From Ophiura sarsii (lineage: Eukaryota > Echinodermata > Ophiuroidea > Amphilepidida > Ophiuridae), in NCBI GenBank assembly GCA_035610835.1, contig CM069452.1:70528919-70592918 (forward strand): a stretch of 64,000 bases of DNA, in the 5' to 3' direction. Below are positions 55,600 through 64,000 of the stretch, one piece after another. The position numbers and the translations under genes are program-made. Positions within the stretch are counted from its first letter, which is position 1; each line of letters opens with the position of its first letter. The notes under the pieces were generated by a model that was not told the DNA's origin, did no database searches, and saw only the letters and a program-made list of their open reading frames with translations.

Positions 55600-55816
55600 T
55601 TAACACTTTCCACGCGGCTATTAGTTTTACCATATACAAAACAGATTTTTCAGAAACCTTTCCCAACTTTCAAGGTCTACCTCAAGAATTATTTCAATGC
55701 ATTTCTCATGGTGATTCCAAATATGGTAATGAAATTCAATAATTTTGACATTTTTAAAACATTTTGTCAACATTTGGAATGTCGTCTGCAGACGCCTGCC
55801 GCATGGAAAGTGTTAA
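55600..55816. mobile_element. TTAACACTTTCC MITE, copy 6
   Basis: TTAACACTTTCCACGCGGCT at left, GCCGCATGGAAAGTGTTAA at right. It lacks ~30 bp of the core after CAAGAATTA. Confidence 0.9.
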
Positions 55817-56395
55817 GTACTGAATAAAGCACAAATCTGCAATAAGACGATTACAATTCAACCCTGTTCTACGGGCTCAGACAAACAATTTGGTATGCTT
55901 GACAGCTTGTTTAAAGCAATTTGATTTTTTTATCTCCCAGTATGGCGGCCATATTGGAATTGGTCAATATGGCAGCGAACAGACGTCTCAGGTAGGGTCG
56001 GTCGGGCGTTTTTGGTTTGTTATGTTTTTTTCCCCAAACATATTTTGTGTAAATGTTGGTGAATTTCCCACAATTTCCAATATTTTCAAAAATGTTCATT
56101 TTTTTTATAAATTGTAAAATAAGACACGAAACTCCCAAATTAAGAATATAATGGGTCGGTCTGACCCATAGAACAGGGCTGCTTTTTGTCATCGCCTAAG
56201 CGCTCAAATATGTAACATAGCATTGTGTGGTTATCAATCATTCACAAATTGCTCATCAATCATTCACAAATTGCTCATAACAAAACCAATCAATACCTTA
56301 TGATCAATCCTGAAAAGAAGACCTATTTGAGGATATATTGTCAAAAAACTTTGGAATTATCTTAGATAAAATATAATGGTGAAAACAACGTCTTT

Positions 56396-56901
56396 GATGT
56401 TCAATAAATTCATATCAGATGTTCAATAAATTCATATCAGATGTTCAATAAATTCATATCAGATGTTCAATAAATTCATATCAGATGTTCAATAAATTCA
56501 TATCAGATGTTCAATAAATTCATATCAGATGTTCAATAAATTCATATCAGATGTTCAATAAATTCATATCAGATGTTCAATAAATTCATATCAGATGTTC
56601 AATAAATTCATATCAGATGTTCAATAAATTCATATCAGATGTTCAATAAATTCATATCAGATGTTCAATAAATTCATATCAGATGTTCAATAAATTCATA
56701 TCAGATGTTCAATAAATTCATATCAGATGTTCAATAAATTCATATCAGATGTTCAATAAATTCATATCAGATGTTCAATAAATTCATATCAGATGTTCAA
56801 TAAATTCATATCAGATGTTCAATAAATTCATATCAGATGTTCAATAAATTCATATCAGATGTTCAATAAATTCATATCAGATGTTCAATAAATTCATATC
56901 A
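56396..56901. repeat. 22-bp tandem array, 23 units
   Basis: The unit GATGTTCAATAAATTCATATCA fills 506 bp, exactly 23 x 22, with no visible variation. Each unit carries one AATAAA. There are no spacers, so it is not a CRISPR array. Confidence 0.95.
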
Positions 56902-56968
56902 AATCTTCTGCATGGAGTTATACACAAAAAATTATACCATCTTTGATTATAAGCAACGAATGTGTTCG

Positions 56969-57217
56969 TTAACACTTTCACGCGGGTATTAGTTTTACCA
57001 TACAAAACAGATTTTGGTTTTAGAAACCATTTCCAACTTTCAAAGCCTATCTCAAGAATTACTGAACCAATGCTAGGCATGTCTGTACTTATTGTAATAC
57101 ATTTCACATGGTGATACCAAATATGGTGATGAATTTCAATAATTTTGACATTTTTGAAACATTTTGTGACCTTTTAGAACTGTCATCTTCAGACGACTGC
57201 CGCGTGTAAAGTGTTAA
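56969..57217. mobile_element. TTAACACTTTCC MITE, copy 7
   Basis: TTAACACTTTCACGCGGGT at left, GCCGCGTGTAAAGTGTTAA at right. Confidence 0.9.
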
Positions 57218-57439
57218 GAAAATTGTCCAATAATATTATATATAAAAAGTACATATGAATATATGCAAAAAATAAGCTTATAATAATAAAACAACTCAGT
57301 GAGCAAATTTCCCGTATCGCATCGCAATTTGCACCTTAAAAATCATCAACTGCGATACAACTTTTCAAAGGCTGGTGCATAATTGCGATACAAGCTATTG
57401 CAGCCCTAAATCAAGTTGCTATTGCGATTCATCTAAAAT

Positions 57440-58045
57440 TGCACCTTGACTTGAAGGAATTGCACCTTGACCTTAAAAGTAAGGCGCAATTTTGCCCCAT
57501 ACAAAAAATATAAAAATGTCAGCACTGGTCGTGGTAAATGGAAACAGCTGCATGAAAGTAAAGAAAGAAAGAACAAAGTTCATCTAAAACCAGGTTTTTT
57601 TTCAGCCTTAAAACAAGTTGCTATCACAATTCACCTAAACTTTGACCTTGACTTGAAGGAATTACACCTTGACTTGACCCAATGCATTAGCCAGAGACCT
57701 GTCTGGGCGTCCATCAAAAATGGACGCCAATGGACGCCCTAAAAATAAAATTTAAAATTATTTTCATTTTTATGCTCTTGAATATTTGTTCACAATTTGA
57801 ACCCCAAAAGGTGGGTATATACTATTTTATGTCAAAAAACATTTGGACTGATTTGATGCGGTCAATTATACACATGAACGTGGACGCTCCACTCGCGCTG
57901 TTCACTCCACTTTATTTCAATCCCATTTTGGACAATCAACTTTCAAATCCTGGCTAAGGCCCTGCCTTGACCTCAAAAGTAAGGCGCAATTTTCAGCACT
58001 GGTCGTGTGGTAAATGGGAACAGCTGCACAGAAGTAAAGAAACAA
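57440..58045. repeat. direct duplication of a ~95-bp block
   Basis: GTAAGGCGCAATTTT ... CAGCACTGGTCGTGGTAAAT ... AACAGCTGCA occurs near 57,478-57,565 and 57,978-58,045. The ORFs between (57,467-57,957) are not recognised. Confidence 0.6.
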
Positions 58046-58437
58046 CTGACAAAGTGATTGCCGCTTTTAAAGTAATGCACATTTTACCAACCAATTGCCA
58101 TAAAATTTAACTACAAAAATATATATTGATAGATTACCCAGTTCAGAAGTTCACATGTAATGTGACACAAAAAAAACCCTGTTCTACGGTCAGGTGTTTT
58201 TTGGTTTTGTTTTTGTTTATAAAAATTAATGAATATTAGGGGGAATTTTCAAAAAATTTCAAAATATACAAAATTTCAAATTAATTTTTTAATGTCCAAA
58301 ATGTTCAAATTTGAAAAATGTAATTTCCTATTTTTTCCCAAAAATGTGTAAAAAAAAAAAATTGAATTTTCAAAAAAATCAGGAACAAAAAATGGTTCGG
58401 TCTGGCCTGTATGTAGAAAAGGTTTTTTTGTTGTCAT

Positions 58438-58671
58438 TTAACACTTTCCATGCGGCCAATTGTTTTACCAAATACAAAACAGATTTTTCAGAAACCTTTC
58501 CCAACTTTCAAGGTCTATCTCAAGAACTCCTGAACCAATACTAGGCATGTTTGTACTTATTTTAATGCATTTCTCGTGGCGATTCCAAATATGGTAATGA
58601 AATTCAATAATCTTAACATTTTTTGGAATTTTGGAACTGTCATCTGCAGACGCCTGCCACGTGGAAAGCAT
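58438..58671. mobile_element. TTAACACTTTCC MITE, copy 8
   Basis: TTAACACTTTCCATGCGGCC at left, CTGCCACGTGGAAAGC at right; the right TTAA is lost. Confidence 0.85.
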
Positions 58672-58748
58672 TCATGCTGCAATTCACCCTTGAAATCAAC
58701 ATTATGGTACAATATATATAACAACATTTGGAGGATGTGTCTGTAACA

Positions 58749-58845
58749 GTCCCAACCATGCATCAAGTCTTTGATGGAATAAAGTGCATCATATGATTAC
58801 AACAATGCACTTTATTCTACCGTGTACTTGATGCACGCCTGGGAC
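58749..58845. mobile_element. short hairpin MITE
   Basis: GTCCCAACCATGCATCAAGT ... GGAATAAAGTGCAT is mirrored by ATGCACTTTATTC ... ACTTGATGCACGCCTGGGAC. Confidence 0.75.
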
Positions 58846-58927
58846 CTAAAGTACACTTTCTCCCAAAATTCAATTCACAAATAGGCAATGTACAGAGAGC
58901 ATTTGTTATAAACAAATCAGTAAATAT

Positions 58928-59177
58928 GTGACGCGATCAAGAGGAATGAGTCGGATGTCGGGGAATCCCAAATTGAAATATGGCCAATTCAAAATGGCGG
59001 CTTACATAAGTTTTGATGGAAATTCATGTATACAATTTGACATAACTTTGGAACAAAACGTCGTATCGACATGGGGTTTTCAGTTTCTAAAAGCTCTAGG
59101 TGTCTTCTTTAAAACTGTACTAAAAACTCATTTTCGACCATGGTCGACATCCGACTCATTCCTCTTGATCGCGTCAC
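58928..59177. mobile_element. 250-bp MITE with perfect 33-bp TIRs
   Basis: GTGACGCGATCAAGAGGAAT + GAGTCGGATGTCG at left and its exact reverse complement at right, flanked by ATAT on both sides. The single 88-codon ORF inside is not recognised. Confidence 0.88.
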
Positions 59178-59300
59178 ATATGTTAACACCGTGAACAGAT
59201 ATGAAGGGTCCTATACCCTCAGCAGCCTAAGTGTTTATCCCATAATACTACAACATAATATATAAAGATGGCTGGGAGGCCTTTTTCAAGGAAGCAAGAC

Positions 59301-59722
59301 TTGGGCCAAACAAAAAAATAGGTTTGTCTCAAAGCTTGCGTGCGCATTGGTTTTGAAATGCCAAAATACCGCATCTGAAATGCAGGAAATTGTAAAATCA
59401 ATTTTTATTTTCCCTACACATTTTTATTTCAAGTTTTTATCAAAAATATCGGCAGATTTTCCTTTTCTCAAACTTTTACATGACTCAGTTCTTCAAAAAA
59501 CGCTGCAAATTGTACTTTACACAACTACATCACAATATTCATTGCAAATAGAAAAAAAAAACAATATCAGAAAGTGTCAACGGTTGCAAATAGTAAGAGT
59601 ACACAAATAAAAAAATTGTAAAAAAAAAAGAAAAAAGGAAGACAAAAAACCGCGCGCGTCGCCCGATTTTGAAGCCTTTGCAAGCTTTGAGACAAACCTC
59701 TTTTTTTTCTTCTCCTTAGCCA
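59301..59722. mobile_element. Harbinger-like MITE, GTTTGTCTCAAAGC family, copy B
   Basis: Inverted relative of 53,477-53,889 sharing GCATTGGTTTTGAAATG, GGCAGATTTTCCTTTTCTCA and CAAGCTTTGAGACAAACC. The terminal target duplication is degraded. Confidence 0.82.
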
Positions 59723-59879
59723 ATGCTGTATATTCTGGGATGAAACAATCCCTACTTTGGAATATACTGCAGCAGCTTTGAGTCGTTTATAAAGATATAT
59801 TCAGTATGGAGTTATTCAAGCATCACATTTCTCAACATGTTGCTGATCCTTGTACTTTTACAAAATTAAGATTAAGGAG

Positions 59880-59950
59880 CGATTAGCATTTTAAGCAATG
59901 GGCTCTAGGGCTCCCACGCAGGAATCCCGGGTTCAATTCCTCAACCAACC
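59880..59950 (+). repeat. weak tRNA-like sequence
   Basis: TCCCGGGTTCAATTCCTC resembles a B-box. No acceptor stem or anticodon arm is convincing. Confidence 0.2.
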
Positions 59951-60467
59951 TATATCATGGCTGTTTTTTGTAACATAAACGGTCCTGCAGTGTTCATAGT
60001 TAACCTCGCCGGATCTGAACAAGAGAAAAGCCCCTATCTATCATATATTTGTAGTATTATGGGATAAACCTTAGGCTGCTGTGACAAGGGAGAATTATTT
60101 GCATCGCACATTACATCCTAAAGGCACAATATTCATATAAACACACCATGCACATAACATTTGTCAATTTATGAAGGCACCAACAATTGCGGCGGATGTG
60201 TGGCATAGATATTAGTACATATAAAAACACATTGTTTTATAATATAATTCTTAAGTTTTGATTGAACCACAGAGCCTGAACACACAAGAGACAATCAATA
60301 ATGAGTTGATGCTAAAGTTGATTGTTTTAAAAGGTGTGGTATTTCATACTACAAGTACAGGGTTAGAATAAAAATATAAAAACAACCGTGTACGCGAGGG
60401 CGCATCAAAAAGTGTTGTCACTTGGTCCATGCTTTTGAAGATGGCCATACAATTTCAAAAATTACAG

Positions 60468-60850
60468 TCACATTCCCTTGAAGAAGCATCCTTTGACGTC
60501 TATACACCGTTGCATCCTCATCCTCCACTTCTCAAAGCATTGGTGGTACTCCAAAATAGGGATTGTCTCATCTCTGAATATACAGTTTTGGCTAGGTCTC
60601 GGATTCTTGAAAAAGGTCTGTCGGTCATCTTTGATTTGATTGTTGGGAAAGAGCCAGAAGTCGCAGAGAGCAAAAGTTGGGTAATTAGGGTGGACGGTCC
60701 ATCAAATGGATACCATTTTCATCAAGGTAAGTCTGGGCGAGGCAAGGTTTGTGAGGACTTGCAGTGTTATAATGCAGTATGGACCATTTCAAATCCGAAA
60801 ATATACGATCGGTTCCGAATGCTTCCGATTAGCCGAGTGTTGGTGATAGA
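60468..60850 (-). pseudogene. mariner-type (DDD) transposase C-terminal relic
   Basis: The minus strand reads through the conserved end of a mariner transposase: LHYNTASPHK (family LHHDNAxxH), YLDENGIHLMDRPP, then after a 1-nt T insertion (~60,673) CDFWLFP and FEKWRMRMQRCIDVKGCFF before TGA (60,468-60,470). Tc1/mariner transposases cut and paste at TA. Here it is dead. The HDN Asp codon is AAC (Asn), the SPD Asp codon is AAC (Asn), there is a TAA at the Tyr of the PPYSPD motif, and a frameshift follows. The possible 3' terminal repeat is TGACAACACTTTTTGATGCG near 60,400-60,422. The 5' portion is not recognisable. The 153-codon plus-strand ORF over this interval is its antisense shadow. Confidence 0.8.
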
Positions 60851-61540
60851 TTGTATCCCTCACAAAGTTGATGTTGTGGCATGTCAGTAACAAAAACGGT
60901 GAGATGAAAGAGATTTGGGTAAGTGTTTTCACTTTTTACCGTCTGCTCGATACATTTGGAATTTGCCCTTCAACGCCATTGTTGATAAAAAACCCAAAAT
61001 AGTCTCGTTCCATGTTTTACATCTCATGTGTGCACGCGTGTATGTAAACATAGTAAATCACTAGGTGGACAACCAACCAGGGCAATGCTGTGAATGCGAT
61101 CAACTGTTGCGAAGAACGTGCAACGCACCTACTCCACGTGACCTGTTTTTCCGAAGATTTCCGATCTCAATTTGAAATGGTCTATGATTCAATACCGTCT
61201 GTGTAGACTCCATTTCACAGGTAGAAAAGTAGCTGCAGAAATGTACTTGGCAATTCTATAAAGGCTGTATATCCCCACTAAATTGACGTAAGAGGGAGCT
61301 ATGAATGTGGTGCACAGGATGACATAACACAATAAAGACAGTATTGTTTTGTGTAGCTGGGGCAGCCTTTGGTGACATATCTAACCAGGGACAGTGAAAA
61401 GCAAGGATGGACATCTCTATTGAAAATGTGTAGAAAATATGTGCTTCATGAAAACGTTGGCGAATTTTCAAAAGTGTTCAACATTTTCAAATTAATGAAA
61501 TATGGGTTGGTTACATTTGTAAAACAATCCCCCCCCCCAC
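60851..61540. other. gene-free; possibly decayed 5' part of the mariner
   Basis: No helix-turn-helix or catalytic first Asp motif can be read in any frame on the minus strand. Nothing else is recognised. Confidence 0.35.
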
Positions 61541-61714
61541 CCACGGTCGCTTTATAGGTAAAACATGGAAAATTGCACTTGTTAAAAGTGCATTGTACCC
61601 ATTTACAGGGTGCTTTGTATTTGATCACATTACATGAATGTACATGGATTGGTGCATAAAATATATATATATATACACGGTTGCTGTTGCGATTCAATTG
61701 AAGGCCATCATCTA

Positions 61715-62245
61715 TACTGAAAAGTGCAGCATGGATTTATCCTATGCTGGTTCCCTGCATCAATGGGCTCCACACAACTTATCCATATTTGCAGGTACGT
61801 GCCGATTTCCACTCAAAGCTGATTTGCTGGCATAAAAGTCATGCATATTCATGATTGACAAAAAATGGATCCACAAATAAATTCGATCAAGCCAGCGTCA
61901 CGCTTAGAATGATACCAAATTTGATTGGCACAAACTACACGTGTATCTGCGCTAACCACAGCGCCGGACTTTTACATGCACGCATGTCATAGCACGTTCC
62001 CCATCGCGCCGTAGCTATGGCAGCGCGACAATGCATTCAGCGTTCGATGGGATGTCTCAGCTACAGTGCGTTGATCGTTATTTACCTTATGCCATAACAG
62101 AGCGACAATGCAATGTGTTGATCTTACTGTTACTACGGCCGGCAATGGATTTGCCTGTACCTGCAACTATGGATAAGTTGTGCGGGGCATCCAGGGTGCA
62201 GGGTACCAGCATAGGATTTATCCAAGCTGTACAAAACTATTTAGT
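61715..62245. mobile_element. ~530-bp diverged foldback
   Basis: Left GGATTTATCCTATGCTGGTT, CACACAACTTATCCATA, TTGCAGGTAC is mirrored at right by GTACCTGCAACTATGGATAA, GTTGTGCGGGGC, CCAGCATAGGATTTATCC. Confidence 0.7.
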
Positions 62246-62279
62246 CATGAAAATGCCTATTGCATAAAGGTTCATTATG

Positions 62280-62480
62280 TAAACTCCTCAAAAGAAGTTC
62301 GGAAAGTTTTTTCAATCATCAATTTTCCGGATATTTCGTGCTCAAAAAGTGTTAACATTGACAACTACATGTACAGTGTAGAGTGATGCTCTATTGACTT
62401 CTGAGCACAAAATAGTGTTGATTTTGGCACATTCAGATTGTGACCACATCAGTTGTAAGCAGATCAAATTTGTGACATCG
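62280..62480. repeat. half-copy of the AAACTCCTCAAA mariner-like MITE
   Basis: TAAACTCCTCAAAAGAAGTTC opens it. Internally it shares GAGCACAAAATAGTGTTGATT + TTGGCAC with 62,998-63,523. No right end. Confidence 0.6.
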
Positions 62481-62559
62481 AACCAATCGCCAGGATGCAA
62501 TTTGTTTGCACATGAGTTCCATGTTTACCCCATCACGGAGAGGAAGGCACCGATTGATT

Positions 62560-62721
62560 AGGGATTAAATCATGTTTCAACGTACATGTATCACCAATCT
62601 ACAACAAGGTTGGCGTGGTTTATTTCATGATGGAAACGCCCGAGTGAAATCAACATGCAGACACGCAGAACGCAGATTGTAGATTGGTGATGCACATGCA
62701 CTAAGACATGATTTAATCCCT
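62560..62721. mobile_element. foldback MITE (AGGGATTAAATCATGT ends)
   Basis: AGGGATTAAATCATGTTTCA, ATCACCAATCTACAA at left; TTGTAGATTGGTGAT, ACATGATTTAATCCCT-like end at right. Confidence 0.8.
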
Positions 62722-62997
62722 TTTAACAACGACCAAAGATTTGAACACCATTTCATAAAATAGACAATGCAAATAAGAACATAATTTAAATGTACTTCAT
62801 TTTTAACAATTTCATTCACACTATTTTCAAAAACCTTAGGCAAGTTCCATTTTTAGTTTCGAAAGTTACAGCTACATTGTAATTGGCATGTTCGGCCAGT
62901 TGTAATTCCTCTGGTATAAAACAGATCAATAAAAGTGAACAAAATTAAATCTCACAAATGGACAAATTCAAGATTGTCTCCATAACACACGGTAAAC

Positions 62998-63523
62998 TAA
63001 ACTGCTCAAAAAAAAGTTTGGAATATTTTTTCAAACACAAGATTTTCAAATATCGCGGAATATGTTCATTGAGTGTTATATATCTATGTAAAGCTGATGT
63101 GTTCATCTTTACAATGATACCAAATTTGAAGCAATCCCTTGCTCCAGTGCTCAGCTACTTGCTTGAGAACATGGGGAGGTCACAATCTGAATGTGCCAAA
63201 ATCAACACTATTTCGTGCTCAAAAGAACATCTTTGTCGTCTGTTCAATGAAGTGTTACATTGACCACTACAGTGTAGTGTAATGATCTATTGATTTTTAA
63301 GCACAAAATAGCGTTGATTTTGGCACTTTCAGATTGCGACCTCCCCATGTTCTCAAGCATGTGGCTGAGCACTGGAACAAGGGATTGCTTCAAATTGGAT
63401 ATCATTGTAAAGATGAACACATCAGCTTTTAAATGATATATTACACTTAATGTACATATTTCGCAATTTTGGAAAATCTTGTGCTTAAAAAATGTATATT
63501 CCTAACTTTTTTTGAGCAGTTTA
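62998..63523. mobile_element. 526-bp mariner-like foldback (TAAACTGCTCAAAAAAAAG)
   Basis: ~240-bp arms: TAAACTGCTCAAAAAAAAGT ... GAGAACATGGGGAGGTCACA ... GTGCCAAAATCAACACTATT and the reverse ending TTTTTTTGAGCAGTTTA. TA target. The 101-codon ORF in the left arm is not recognised. Confidence 0.85.
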
Positions 63524-64000
63524 TTTTGATTTACCAATCATTCTGACGACGGATAAACCACAAACATTAACACTATCTCCAGGGAAACTATTAGTTTGGG
63601 GATAGGAAACTCTTATACTGTGCACACGTACGACCAAGGTCACGTTTTTCTAGGCTATTTTAAATTGCTCCTCCAGGAACTTTAATATTTGTGTGATCAT
63701 GTGACATATCTTGATGGCCGCTGTATCTTGTTTGTCGTCTAAATAGGTATAGACTTAATTGAAGTTTACACAGAATTGTTGGGGAAATCATGAAAAATTG
63801 TGCAGTTTATGTTTCAAATGTGTTGCAGGGTTTTTACCACCCTGAATATGATTAAATCAAGATTAATTGTTTGTTTTATACATTTTTAGCTCAGCTTGTC
63901 ACTTCACTTTAAATACAAACCAAACCGTCGTTGTTTGTGTCTGACAGACTTGATGACAGTGCTACACAACGCATCAAGATATGATCACACCAATGAGATA
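63524..64000. other. intergenic, nothing recognised
   Basis: No RNA gene, exon pair or terminal-repeat element visible up to the window edge. Confidence 0.4.

Noticed and set aside
56396..56901. Possible CRISPR array
   Set aside because: Head-to-tail 22-bp units without spacers, in a eukaryotic repeat-rich context.
60429..60890. 153-codon plus-strand ORF, the longest outside repeats on the + strand
   Set aside because: It is antisense to a mariner transposase C-terminus readable on the minus strand (CDFWLFP, FEKWRMRMQRCIDV). No similarity on the plus strand.

Overview
This is eukaryotic, AT-rich, intron-bearing and repeat-dominated DNA. It has no operons and no dense ORFs, and shows spliced-exon signals, target-site-duplicated MITEs, degraded LINEs, a mariner relic, a tRNA-Asn-like gene and long minisatellites. 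The one recognisable host gene (FAM174/DUF1180 family) and the flood of hairpin MITEs fit a metazoan, most likely a marine invertebrate deuterostome such as an echinoderm. That placement is inference; the sequence does not name the species.

Layout. 1-21,200: repeats only. These include a 0.27-kb MITE (611-881), two TTAA-flanked families, a Harbinger-like MITE (5,626-5,905), an 0.88-kb TIR element (6,841-7,718), a TTAA element carrying a second insertion (8,440-9,228), a 19-bp minisatellite (11,957-12,303), a 5'-truncated LINE (13,775-14,636), an (AACC)n tract, a perfect 360-bp inverted repeat resembling paired Penelope LTRs (17,455-18,183), and another copy of the TTAA element carrying a LINE (19,311-21,161). 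21,690-25,350: the FAM174-like gene on the + strand. It has two coding exons around a 2.9-kb intron full of MITEs, with a possible non-coding last exon near 29,220. 25,350-64,000: wall-to-wall MITEs, satellites and palindromes, with no further convincing host gene. Notable here are a perfect 102-bp-arm hairpin (25,473-25,700), the tRNA-Asn-like gene (27,882-27,955), eight copies of a ~245-bp TTAACACTTTCC element, a 16-unit ~110-bp satellite (47,090-48,893), a 23 x 22-bp perfect array (56,396-56,901) and a dead mariner transposase (60,468-60,850, minus).

The most interesting object is a foldback element at 54,967-55,331. Its right arm spells a complete type I hammerhead ribozyme (55,236-55,275). 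The matching left-arm copy has lost the catalytic G8. A hammerhead-like core also sits in each arm of the Penelope-like palindrome. Several insertions can be dated relative to each other because filled and empty copies of the same site occur within the window.
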